A program made the position numbers and the translations under genes. Shown here one piece after another: positions 7,709-16,146 of a DNA stretch of 64,000 nucleotides. Every line of letters begins with the position of its first letter. Positions within the stretch are counted from its first letter, which is position 1. The notes below the pieces were generated by a model. The model searched no databases. It saw nothing but the letters and a program-made list of their open reading frames with translations, and was not told the DNA's origin. The stretch is from Rhodospirillaceae bacterium (GTDB taxonomy: Bacteria > Pseudomonadota > Alphaproteobacteria > GCA-2731375), in NCBI GenBank assembly GCA_018701215.1, contig JABIWH010000057.1, positions 124,001-188,000 on the forward strand, read 5' to 3'.

Positions 7709-10219
7709 ATGCTGGCGTTGACCATTGCCCGGCGGGAATTGCGCGGCGGCCTGCGCGGCTTTCGTATCTTTTTGCTCTGTGTGGCCCTTGGCGTTGGCGC
7801 CATCGCCGGTGTCGGCTCCCTGTCTGATGCCCTGGTTGATGGCCTGCGCCGGGATGGCCGGCTGTTGTTGGGCGGCGATGTGGAACTGCGCTTATCGCAC
7901 CAACCCGCCAAGCAAGCGCAGCTGGATTATCTGCTAGCAGCTGGCCGGGTCAGTCAGGTAATCGAAATGCGCTCCATGGCCCGGCGCCTGGATGGCCGCG
8001 AGCGCGGTTTGATCGAATTGAAAGGCGTCGACGACCCCTATCCCCTGTATGGCGAGATGCAATTGGCGGGAGGCGGGAGTCTTGCCGCTGCCCTTGCCGT
8101 CCAGGACGGCCTGCCCGGTGCCGTGGCCGAACCGGTGTTGTTGCGGCGCCTGAAACTAAAGACCGGCGACCTTGTGCGGGTCGGCGAAGGAACCTTCCGC
8201 ATCGCCGCCGCCATAAAGCGGGAGCCGGACCGGGGTGCGGATTCCTTTGTCCTGGGCCCGCGCCTGCTGGTGGCCAAGACGTCTCTAGGGGCGACCAGGC
8301 TGGTCCGAGAAGGCAGCCAGGTAAAATACCGCTACCGTATCGCCCTGCCGCCCGGCACCGATGTAGTAGCCTGGATCGAGGGCCTGAAAAACCGCTTTCC
8401 CGATGCCGGCTGGCGCATCCGCGATGTGCGCAACGGCGCCCCGGGCCTGCGCCGCTTTATTGATCGGATGCGGCTGTTCCTGACCCTGGTGGGGCTCACC
8501 GCGCTGCTGGTTGGGGGCTTGGGTATCGGCAATGCGGTACGCAGTTTTTTGGACGGCAAGTCCGGCACGATCGCGACCCTGAAATGCCTGGGCGCCCCGG
8601 CGCGGCTGATCTTTCAGGTCTATTTGCTGTTGGTATTGGCCCTTACAGCTGTTGGTGTTGCTGTTGGTCTGCTCGTTGGTACCGGCACGCCGATGCTGCT
8701 GTCCGGGTTATTGGGGACGCTGTTGCCCTTCCAGGTGCAGTTCAGTCTGCATCCCCTGCCGCTGTTGTTGGCCGCCGCCTATGGTTTTCTGACCGCGTTG
8801 GCATTCGCGATCTGGCCCCTGGCGCGGGCCCAGGGGGTGCCGGCGGGCGCCTTGTTCCGTGATCTGGCCGCGCCCCTGAACAGCCGCCCGCCGTGGCGTT
8901 ATATCGCTCTGGCGGTTGTAACTTTCGCCGTTCTGGCCGGCCTGGCCATCATTACGGCGGAAGAACGGCGCTTCGCCATCTGGTTCGTCTGTGGCGCGGC
9001 CGCCGCCATGGCGGCGTTTCTGGGCGCCGGTCTGGGCATCGTGGATCTGGCCCGCCGCCTGCCCCGGCCGCGCCGTTCCATACTGCGCCTGGCCCTGACC
9101 AATCTCTATCGCCCCGGTGCCGCGACCATTCCCGTGGTGCAGTCCTTTGGTCTGGGGCTGTCGGTGCTGGTGGCCGTGATCGGGGTCGAGGGTAATATGA
9201 ACCTGCAGATCACCGAGCGTCTGCCCGAGAAGGCTCCGGCGTTCTTCTTTATCGACATCCTGCCCGAGCAGGCGGAAAAATTCGATGCCCTGGCCCGTGG
9301 CATCCAAGGTGTCGAGGAGGTGCAGCGGGTGCCCGCCATGCGCGGGCGGATCGTCAAGATCAACGGCCAGGATGCCGCCAAGGCCACGGTCGCGCCAGAA
9401 GTCGCCTGGGCCGTTCGCGGCGACCGTGGACTGACCTATGCCGATCTGCCGCCCCCCGACGCCGAGATCGTGGCCGGTGAGTGGTGGCCGGCGAATTATG
9501 CAGGCCCGCCATTGATTTCCTTCGATGCGGCCATCGCCAGGGGCATGGGCATCGGCATTGGCGACCGCCTGACCGTGAATGTTCTGGGCCGGGAGATCGA
9601 GGCGAGAATAGCCAATCTGCGCCGCATCGATTGGTCCACCCTGGGTATCAATTTCGTCATTGTTTTTGCGCCGGGCGCCCTGGAAGGCGCACCACACACC
9701 TTTATCGCCACGGCAAAGGCGGACGAGGCGGCGGAATTGCCACTGCAAATGGCGGTGACCGATGCCTATCCTAATATTACCGCGATCCGAATTCGCGAGG
9801 CCCTGGAGGCGGTTAATCAGATCCTGCGCAGCATTGGTGTCGCCGTCCGCTCCACCGCCGCCGTGACCTTGGCCGCCGGAATCCTGGTCCTGGCGGGCGC
9901 CATCGCAGCCAATCACCGCCGCCGGGTCTATGATGCCGTGGTCTTGAAGGTGCTGGGTGCGACCAGAGGCCGGGTATTGGCCACATATTTTCTGGAATAT
10001 ACCCTTTTGGGGCTGATTACCGCGCTTTTGGCGGCAGCCGTCGGCACGGCTGCGGCATACGCGGTGGTGGTGCAAATCATGGGTATGCCCTGGTATTGGC
10101 TGCCCAACGGGATGGTTTTGACGACGCTGATCTGCCTAATCGTCACAATTGGCGCCGGCATGCTGGGGACCTGGCTGGCGTTGAGCCAGAAGCCGGCGCC
10201 GCTGTTGCGCAACGAATAA
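7709..10219 (+). CDS. ybbP: ABC transporter permease, YbbP type (FtsX-like)
   Basis: Inner-membrane permease of 836 residues paired with YbbA. One membrane span lies at the N-terminus, a large periplasmic domain follows, then a cluster of spans around residues 260-420 with the FtsX-type segment LVGGLGIGNAVRSFLDGKS. A second extracytoplasmic domain and a final group of three spans end the protein. Two FtsX domains of this kind are the YbbP arrangement. The ATG at 7709 follows the ybbA stop by one base, so translation is probably coupled. The substrate is unknown. Confidence 0.85.
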   Translation: MLALTIARRELRGGLRGFRIFLLCVALGVGAIAGVGSLSDALVDGLRRDGRLLLGGDVELRLSHQPAKQAQLDYLLAAGRVSQVIEMRSMARRLDGRERGLIELKGVDDPYPLYGEMQLAGGGSLAAALAVQDGLPGAVAEPVLLRRLKLKTGDLVRVGEGTFRIAAAIKREPDRGADSFVLGPRLLVAKTSLGATRLVREGSQVKYRYRIALPPGTDVVAWIEGLKNRFPDAGWRIRDVRNGAPGLRRFIDRMRLFLTLVGLTALLVGGLGIGNAVRSFLDGKSGTIATLKCLGAPARLIFQVYLLLVLALTAVGVAVGLLVGTGTPMLLSGLLGTLLPFQVQFSLHPLPLLLAAAYGFLTALAFAIWPLARAQGVPAGALFRDLAAPLNSRPPWRYIALAVVTFAVLAGLAIITAEERRFAIWFVCGAAAAMAAFLGAGLGIVDLARRLPRPRRSILRLALTNLYRPGAATIPVVQSFGLGLSVLVAVIGVEGNMNLQITERLPEKAPAFFFIDILPEQAEKFDALARGIQGVEEVQRVPAMRGRIVKINGQDAAKATVAPEVAWAVRGDRGLTYADLPPPDAEIVAGEWWPANYAGPPLISFDAAIARGMGIGIGDRLTVNVLGREIEARIANLRRIDWSTLGINFVIVFAPGALEGAPHTFIATAKADEAAELPLQMAVTDAYPNITAIRIREALEAVNQILRSIGVAVRSTAAVTLAAGILVLAGAIAANHRRRVYDAVVLKVLGATRGRVLATYFLEYTLLGLITALLAAAVGTAAAYAVVVQIMGMPWYWLPNGMVLTTLICLIVTIGAGMLGTWLALSQKPAPLLRNE

Positions 10220-10271
10220 AATTCCAGCATCCGGAATAGTCACCTGAAACTTCGGATCGCAGCTAAAGGCC

Positions 10272-10300
10272 TTGAAATATTAACTGTTTTCGACAATATT
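10272..10300 (+). promoter_or_regulatory. Possible sigma70-type promoter for the Bax-inhibitor gene
   Basis: TTGAAA (10272-10277) and AATATT (10295-10300) are separated by 17 bases in an AT-rich part of the 135-base gap upstream of the Bax-inhibitor-family gene. Matches are five of six and four of six to the consensus hexamers. This is a prediction by eye only. Confidence 0.3.
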
Positions 10301-10354
10301 GAGGTTAGATGAATTCCCAATTTGAAACAGACATGACAACAAGGGGTTGGATCA

Positions 10355-11086
10355 ATGGCTTTGGATCCTAGAGGTTCGGTTTTCGGGCAGCAGCGGGGGC
10401 ATGCTGGCGTGGCGGTCGATGCACAGATCGACGAAGGCCTGCGCGCCTATATGCTGAAAGTTTACAACTACATGGGCTGCGCCCTGCTGCTCAGCGGCAT
10501 CGTCGCCTATGCGGTGGCCCATACGCCGGTGGTGATGCAGGCGATCTTCGGCACCCCGTTGATGTGGGTGGTGATGTTGGCGCCCCTGGGTCTGGTGATG
10601 TTTCTTAGCGCCCGTATCAACAAGATGTCCGCCGGCGCGGCCCAGGCTACGTTTTGGATCTTCGCGGCCTTGATGGGGGCATCGTTGGCCTCGATCTTCG
10701 TGGTTTACACCCAGACCTCCATCGTCCGGGTCTTTATGATCACGGCGGTGACCTTTGGCGCCATGAGCCTGTGGGGCTATACCACCAAGAAGGATCTGTC
10801 CGGCATGGGCAGTTTCCTGATGATGGGGTTGATCGGCATCATCGTTGCCTCTCTGGTCAACCTGTTCCTGCAGTCGTCCATGATGCATTGGGTGATCTCG
10901 GTGATCGGTGTCCTGGTCTTCACCGGACTGACCGCCTACGACACCCAGAAGATCAAGAACAACTATCTCGAATCCGATGGCGAAGCGGTGATGGGCAAGA
11001 AAGCCATCATGGGCGCCTTGACCCTGTATCTGGACTTCATCAACCTGTTCCTGATGCTGCTGCACCTGTTCGGCAACCGCGAATAG
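10355..11086 (+). CDS. Bax inhibitor-1/YccA family membrane protein
   Basis: An inner-membrane protein of 243 residues with seven hydrophobic segments after a cytosolic N-terminus of about 35 residues. Conserved features of the BI-1 family are present: AGAAQATFWIFAALMGASL in the third to fourth span region, GLTAYDTQKIK before the last spans, and ALTLYLDFINLFLMLL at the end. The Asp residues of TAYDTQ and LYLDF correspond to the di-aspartyl pH sensor described for bacterial homologues, which conduct calcium or protons. AAGGGG upstream serves as ribosome site. A strong terminator follows, so it is probably monocistronic. Confidence 0.9.
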   Translation: MALDPRGSVFGQQRGHAGVAVDAQIDEGLRAYMLKVYNYMGCALLLSGIVAYAVAHTPVVMQAIFGTPLMWVVMLAPLGLVMFLSARINKMSAGAAQATFWIFAALMGASLASIFVVYTQTSIVRVFMITAVTFGAMSLWGYTTKKDLSGMGSFLMMGLIGIIVASLVNLFLQSSMMHWVISVIGVLVFTGLTAYDTQKIKNNYLESDGEAVMGKKAIMGALTLYLDFINLFLMLLHLFGNRE

Positions 11087-11112
11087 ATCTCGCGAAATTT
11101 TTCGTTTCAGAG

Positions 11113-11141
11113 ACGCCCGGCCTTGTGCCGGGCGTTTTCTA
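11113..11141 (+). terminator. Rho-independent terminator
   Basis: A perfect 9-bp stem (11113-11121 pairs with 11127-11135; arm ACGCCCGGC) with a five-base loop is followed directly by TTTTCTATT. It lies 26 bases after the Bax-inhibitor-family stop codon and before the MlrC gene, and therefore separates the two transcription units. Confidence 0.85.
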
Positions 11142-11189
11142 TTAGTGCTATGTTCATTTGCAACGATTCGATTTTCAGGAGGGTCAGTC

Positions 11190-12692
11190 ATGCGCGTGGT
11201 CATGGCCATGATGAAACACGAAACCAATACCTTTTCGCCAGTACCGACACCCTGGTCCCGGTTCGAGGATTGGAGCGCCTGTTTCGGCGAGGATGTGATC
11301 CGCGCTTACGAACCGACCAACATGACCCTGGCGGCCTATATCAAGCTATGCCGCGAGGCGGATGCGGAGATCATTTCTCCCATCGCGGCGGAGGCAATGC
11401 CCTCCGGGCCCGTCGCCGACGATGCCTATAACCGCATGTCGGACAGCATACTGGAGGCCGTGGCCAAGGGCTGTGACGCCATCATGCTGGATCTGCATGG
11501 CGCCATGGTGACCGAGAGCAGCCAGGACGGCGAGGGTACCTTGCTGGCCCGTGTCCGCGCCGCCGCGCCGAATACGCCGATCTGCGTCACCTGCGATCTG
11601 CACGCCAATCTGACCCAGGCCATGGTCGACAATTGCGATGCCCTGATCGGCTACAAGACCTATCCGCACACGGATATGTACGAGGTCGGCACCACGGTCG
11701 GCGGAATTTTGCTGGCCAAACTGCGCGGCGAGGCGGACCCGGTGATGGCCTGGGGCCGGGTACCGGTGTTGAGCCAGACCCTGCGCCAGGGCACCGATGA
11801 CGAACCCTTTAAAAGCCTGATCCGCCTAACGCGCGAGGCCGAGGCCTCGGGCGAAGTCATGGCGGCGACGGTGTTCGGCGGTTTCGCCTTGGCCGATATC
11901 CAGGATGCCGGTATTTCGTGCATCACTATCGCGAACGGTGACAAGAGCAAGGCAGAGGCGGCCGTTGACCGCCTGCGGGTGGAGATGTGGGAACATCGCA
12001 GCGACCATCTTTATAACCATGAACCGCTGAGCGATGCGGTGGCCCGGGCCAAGGACATCACCGATGGCCCGACCATTCTGCTGGACCATGCGGACAATAC
12101 CGGTTCGGGCGGCAATCAGGACGTCATGACGGTGATCGAGGAGGTGATCCGCCAAGACCTGGATGATGTCGCCGTCGGCGGCTTGTGGGATCCTGAAGCC
12201 GTGCAGCAGATGCAGGCGGCGGGTATTGGCACTACGGTGACCATTGCCCTGGGCGGCAAGACGGATATGCCCTCGATCAGCCGCAAGGGGGAGCCTTTGC
12301 TGGTCACGGGCAAGGTTACGGTGCTGAGCAATGGCGAATGGACCGTACGGGGACCCATGTACAACGGTCTGGTGGTGCAGATGGGCCCGACGGCGGTGCT
12401 GGATACGGGCAAGATGCAGATCGTCGTGGTCTCCCGCCATCACGAGCCCTGGGATCAAGGGATATTTCTCTCGGTGGGCATTGATCCTGCGTATAAGCGC
12501 TATGTGTTGTTGAAGTCCCGCATTCACTACCGCGCCGGTTTTGCCCCCATCGCCAAGCACACCATCACCCTGGATGGCGTTGGCGTGACCACGTCGGATA
12601 ACAGCCTGCTGGACTATCAAAATGTGCGCCGGCCGATTTATCCCTTGGACAATATCAATGAACCCGGATTTGAAGAACTGGGGCCGCGCTGA
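11190..12692 (+). CDS. M81 family metallopeptidase, MlrC-like
   Basis: A 500-residue protein of the M81/MlrC family, named after the enzyme that finishes microcystin breakdown in Sphingomonas; most members act on unknown peptides. The N-terminal domain has MMKHETNTFSP, LDLHGAM, CDLHANLT and YKTYPHTDMYE, with candidate zinc ligands in the last three. The C-terminal MlrC domain contains DHADNTGSGGNQDVM and RHHEPWDQ. The start is fixed by AGGAGGG seven bases before the ATG. The stop codon overlaps the ATG of the next gene (TGATG), indicating coupled translation with the TTC38-like protein. Confidence 0.88.
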   Translation: MRVVMAMMKHETNTFSPVPTPWSRFEDWSACFGEDVIRAYEPTNMTLAAYIKLCREADAEIISPIAAEAMPSGPVADDAYNRMSDSILEAVAKGCDAIMLDLHGAMVTESSQDGEGTLLARVRAAAPNTPICVTCDLHANLTQAMVDNCDALIGYKTYPHTDMYEVGTTVGGILLAKLRGEADPVMAWGRVPVLSQTLRQGTDDEPFKSLIRLTREAEASGEVMAATVFGGFALADIQDAGISCITIANGDKSKAEAAVDRLRVEMWEHRSDHLYNHEPLSDAVARAKDITDGPTILLDHADNTGSGGNQDVMTVIEEVIRQDLDDVAVGGLWDPEAVQQMQAAGIGTTVTIALGGKTDMPSISRKGEPLLVTGKVTVLSNGEWTVRGPMYNGLVVQMGPTAVLDTGKMQIVVVSRHHEPWDQGIFLSVGIDPAYKRYVLLKSRIHYRAGFAPIAKHTITLDGVGVTTSDNSLLDYQNVRRPIYPLDNINEPGFEELGPR

Positions 12693-14005
12693 TGCTGATT
12701 GATGCCCAGGGCCTGGCGGTGTCGTCCGACCGGCCCGAGAACATCGCCGCAATTGACGCCTTTGCCGCCTCGGCTCTGGCCTATGGCACCAACTATCAGC
12801 CGATCATCACGGCGGCGGCGGCCGATCCCGGCTGCGTCATGGTGGGCAGCCTGGCGGCATCCCTGATGATGTGGATGGAGATGGGGCAGTCGCCACAAAT
12901 GGCCCAGCCCTATCTGGATAGTTGCCGCTCGGACCTGGCCCTGGCGGAGCCGCGCGAGAAGCTATGGTTCCAGAGCACGGCGGCGTGGGTGGTGGGCGAT
13001 ATGGCCAAGGCCATGGATATCCTGGAACAGATCACCGAACGCTGGCCGCGCGATGTCTTTGCCATGAAACTGGCGCAATATCATTATTTCAATCTGGGTT
13101 GGTCCGATAAAATGCTGGCGGTCTGCCAAAAGGTGCTGCCGGCCAATGCAGAAAACGGCTTTCTATATGGCTGCCTGGCCTTCGGCCTGGAGCAGACCTA
13201 CGACATGGCAGGGGCAGAGGCGGCCGGGCGGCGGGCGGTGGAGATCAACCGCGCCGATCCCTGGGCCCATCATGCCGTCGCCCACGTGATGGAAATGCAG
13301 GGCCGGATCGCCGATGGCGTGGCTTGGATGGAGGCGCATGCCGATACTTGGGAGGGTTGCAACTCCTTCATGCTGGGGCATAACTGGTGGCATACGGCGC
13401 TGTTTTACATGGATTTTGGCGATGCCCGCCGGGTGCGCGAAATCCACGATCAACATGTCTGGGGCCTGGATAAAACCTACAGCCAGGATCAGGCCAGCTC
13501 CGCATCGCTGCTTTGGCGCATGGAACTTCGCGGCATCGACGTGGGCCAGCGCTGGCAGGACCTGGCCGACCATGTAGCGGGCCGCACCGGGGAACATGTG
13601 CAGCCCTTCCTGGATTTGCATTATCTCTACGCCCTGGCGCGGGCCGGGCGCGGGGACAAGGTGAACGAAATGCTGGCCAGCCTGACGGTCCACGCAGCCG
13701 CGGCACCGGCGCTGGCGCGGACCGCCTGGGCCGAAGTCGCGGTACCCGCCGCCCGTGGCCTCGTCGCCCATGCCCATGGCGACTATGAAGCCGCCTATGC
13801 TGATCTAGGTACGGCGACGCCGCGTCTGCAGGAAATCGGCGGTAGCCACGCCCAACGCGATCTGTTCGTGCAAACCTGGCTGGATACCCTGTTGCGCACC
13901 AACCGTGGCGGCGAGGCGGTTGACGTGTTCGAGGCCCGCGCCAAGGCCCGGCCCAACGTGCCCCATGGCTTTGATCTATGGGAGCGGGCCCAGGCGCAGG
14001 TCTAA
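12692..14005 (+). CDS. TTC38-family tetratricopeptide protein
   Basis: A 437-residue protein resembling the TTC38 (tetratricopeptide repeat protein 38) family. Diagnostic segments are HHAVAHVMEMQGRIADGVAW and the following HNWWHTALFYMDFGD, which carry conserved His residues rarely found in plain TPR scaffolds. It has no signal peptide or membrane span. It begins inside the stop codon of the MlrC gene, so the two proteins are made together and probably work on the same substrate. The biochemical role of TTC38 proteins is not established. It converges on the flavoprotein gene and overlaps its stop by four bases. Confidence 0.78.
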   Translation: MLIDAQGLAVSSDRPENIAAIDAFAASALAYGTNYQPIITAAAADPGCVMVGSLAASLMMWMEMGQSPQMAQPYLDSCRSDLALAEPREKLWFQSTAAWVVGDMAKAMDILEQITERWPRDVFAMKLAQYHYFNLGWSDKMLAVCQKVLPANAENGFLYGCLAFGLEQTYDMAGAEAAGRRAVEINRADPWAHHAVAHVMEMQGRIADGVAWMEAHADTWEGCNSFMLGHNWWHTALFYMDFGDARRVREIHDQHVWGLDKTYSQDQASSASLLWRMELRGIDVGQRWQDLADHVAGRTGEHVQPFLDLHYLYALARAGRGDKVNEMLASLTVHAAAAPALARTAWAEVAVPAARGLVAHAHGDYEAAYADLGTATPRLQEIGGSHAQRDLFVQTWLDTLLRTNRGGEAVDVFEARAKARPNVPHGFDLWERAQAQV

Positions 14006-14913
14006 ATCGAACGCCAGGCCGCCTGGGCGGCGGACTTGGCATCCGCGACGGCGTGCGCCACCTGGCCGCCATGGCCGGCGCGGGCCGCGCCGACGGCGTA
14101 GAGACCCAGTTGCGCGGTCTGCATGCCGGTATCGACGATCAGGCCGCCCGCATCATCCCGACTGGCTTCCATCGGCGCCAATCCGGTGCGCGGTGCCAGG
14201 CCGATGAAGGGGAAGATGGCCGCGATGGACAAGGTTTCCTCGTCGCCGTCCTGTTCCTTTAGGCGCACAGCGTCGACACCGCCGTTACCGATGATCTCCC
14301 GCACGTCCGTATTCCAGCGAAAATGCATGTTGCCAAGATCCGCGGCCTGGCGAACGAAGGTCGGGCGGGCTCTTGGTCGGCGCCCGCGCAGGATCATGGT
14401 GACGCTGGCACACAGTTCGGCCAGATGCAGCGCCTCCTGAAAGGCACCGTCGCCGCCGCCGACTACGGCGACATCCTTGCCCTTGTACAGACCGCCGTCG
14501 CAAAAGGCGCATTGCGAGACGCCCCGTCCGCTCAGCTGTTCCTCCCCCGGCACGCCTAACGTGCGCAGCTCCGCCCCCGTGGCGAGGATGACCCGCAGGG
14601 CGGTGGCACCGTTGCCCGGCAGGCTCCAATGGCTGTCCTGGGATATCAGTTCATTGACCGCGCCGGGCTGATAATCCACGCCGGCCTCCAAGGCCTCGCC
14701 CAGCATGGTGTTGACCAGATCGGCGCCGGTTGTGGCCCCTGCTCCCGGATGACCATGCACCGCGCCGACATTGGTAATCAGGCCGCCCAGCAGGCCGTCG
14801 TCGAACAGCGCGGTCTTCAAACCGCAACGGGCGGCTTCCGTCGCGGCGGCCATGCCGGCGATGCCGGCGCCGATGACGGCGACCTGGTGCGTAGTACGGG
14901 GCGCGCGGGCCAT
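14002..14913 (-). CDS. Thioredoxin-reductase-like FAD/NAD(P) oxidoreductase
   Basis: A 303-residue flavoprotein of low-molecular-weight thioredoxin reductase type. The FAD motif GAGIAG is at 15-20, the redox-active pair is CAFC (C135, C138) inside CAFCDGG, the NAD(P) motif GGGDGAFQEA starts at 152, and the second FAD motif is in the LYAVGAARAGHGGQ region. Departures from canonical TrxB (CATC, GGGDSAxEEA) point to a dedicated partner rather than the housekeeping enzyme. It is the last gene of the selenoprotein operon: its ATG directly follows the TAA of the preceding gene, with GGAG as ribosome site. I infer that it passes electrons from NAD(P)H to the selenocysteine protein. Confidence 0.85.
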   Translation of the reverse strand: MARAPRTTHQVAVIGAGIAGMAAATEAARCGLKTALFDDGLLGGLITNVGAVHGHPGAGATTGADLVNTMLGEALEAGVDYQPGAVNELISQDSHWSLPGNGATALRVILATGAELRTLGVPGEEQLSGRGVSQCAFCDGGLYKGKDVAVVGGGDGAFQEALHLAELCASVTMILRGRRPRARPTFVRQAADLGNMHFRWNTDVREIIGNGGVDAVRLKEQDGDEETLSIAAIFPFIGLAPRTGLAPMEASRDDAGGLIVDTGMQTAQLGLYAVGAARAGHGGQVAHAVADAKSAAQAAWRSI

Positions 14914-16122
14914 TTAGATCTCCGTAACTGGCGACCAGCCTTGGGGCAGATCGATTTTCTTGGCAATGCGGCAGCTGGGAAAGCCCCAGGTCGGCATGTA
15001 GGCGCATTGGGGTATGGGAATATCGCCGCCCGCAACGATAACCGTAATGTCTTCGGGTTTCTCCACCGCCGGCACGCCACCTGCCGCAAGTGCTTCGCGA
15101 ACCCAGCGCGGCGCCTTGGTCTGCCCGGCTAACCGCGACGGTATCCAGGTTTTTTCGAACGCCGCCGCCGTCATTTTGCTGTTTTCGTGCAAATAGGCCT
15201 TTACCTCGGCCTTGGATCTGCCCTCGTCCGCCAACAGCTTCGCCACGTATGGCGCGACGACAACGGCCACCGTGCCGCCGTGCAGACGGGAAAAGGACGA
15301 CGTGGCCGAGGCCATGACGGATGCCAGGTCATCCAGGCCGCCGGTGACATTCACCACGCTTTCGGCCCGCTGCACCACCAGCACGTTGTCATCCGCCGCG
15401 AAACCGAGTTCCTCGCGCAGGCTTTCCCAGGGGTTGAATTCCTCATCCTCGGCCAGGCACAGGGTATAGCGGCCCGGTTGGCCCAGCCCCGCGAAGGCGA
15501 CCGCTGATGGCCAGCCACCGCCCAGATTATGCATGATCAAGCGCACGGCCCGGCCAATGGCCGCGTTGGCCCGCCAGCCCGGACCCAGGGCGCCAAAGCG
15601 GCTGTTCATGTGCATGGTCTTGGCGGCTGGCCCCGACAGCATCAGCAATGGCGTGACATTCTCGTCCGTAGTCTGCACGCCGCGCAGGTTGAACTCCGGT
15701 TCGATCAGGGCCTGGGCGGCGGCCAACACGAACGGCATGTGGCAGTCCTCGCAGCCGGCCATGACCGCGTTGATGGCGACCTTTTCCACCGTTACCAGGC
15801 CCTGCAGGGGTTGTGCCTCGCCCAGCACCGTGTTGCGCGGCTGCCCACCCCCGCGCAGCATGGCATCGACCCGGGCCATGGTCGGCGGCACGATTGGCAG
15901 GCCGTCGGCCCAGCCCCGGCGGTAGAACATCTCGTTCACCTGACCCTCGGCATTTGGCCCGCGTACCACTTCCACCCTTTGGCGGGGAAAGGCGGCGACC
16001 TGGGTCAGCCGGTCCAGCAAGCCCTGTTCGCTGGCCCGGCTGTGCAGGGTATCGTCAATCCATTCGCCCGAGGCCCGCTGTCCCGTGGGCAGCAGGATCC
16101 AAAGGCTATCGCCGTTGCTCAC
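14914..16122 (-). CDS. Sec-less paralogue of the selenoprotein C-terminal domain
   Basis: A 402-residue protein of unknown function. Residues from about 63 align by eye with the selenoprotein's C-terminal part: GWADGLPIVPPT (70-81) against GWSDGLPIVPPT, INAVMAGC against VNGVMAGC, and the GFP-R-I-LP-W pattern near the C-terminus. It lacks the UGSC domain, having only a short unrelated N-terminus, but carries a CEDC pair (C124, C127) where the selenoprotein has a single Cys. The start is a GTG with GAGG four bases upstream, 24 bases after the selenoprotein stop. I infer that the two proteins form a heteromer or act on the same substrate. Confidence 0.75.
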   Translation of the reverse strand: MSNGDSLWILLPTGQRASGEWIDDTLHSRASEQGLLDRLTQVAAFPRQRVEVVRGPNAEGQVNEMFYRRGWADGLPIVPPTMARVDAMLRGGGQPRNTVLGEAQPLQGLVTVEKVAINAVMAGCEDCHMPFVLAAAQALIEPEFNLRGVQTTDENVTPLLMLSGPAAKTMHMNSRFGALGPGWRANAAIGRAVRLIMHNLGGGWPSAVAFAGLGQPGRYTLCLAEDEEFNPWESLREELGFAADDNVLVVQRAESVVNVTGGLDDLASVMASATSSFSRLHGGTVAVVVAPYVAKLLADEGRSKAEVKAYLHENSKMTAAAFEKTWIPSRLAGQTKAPRWVREALAAGGVPAVEKPEDITVIVAGGDIPIPQCAYMPTWGFPSCRIAKKIDLPQGWSPVTEI

Positions 16123-16146
16123 ACGACCTCACTCATTCGCTACCAC

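Noticed and set aside
8708..10075. Long minus-strand open frame (455 codons) inside ybbP
   Set aside because: Antisense shadow with Gly/Gln/His-rich translation and no start signals; the plus strand encodes the permease spans.
14002..14913. Housekeeping thioredoxin reductase trxB
   Set aside because: CAFC and GGGDGAFQEA depart from the canonical CATC and GGGDSAxEEA motifs, and it sits in the selenoprotein operon.
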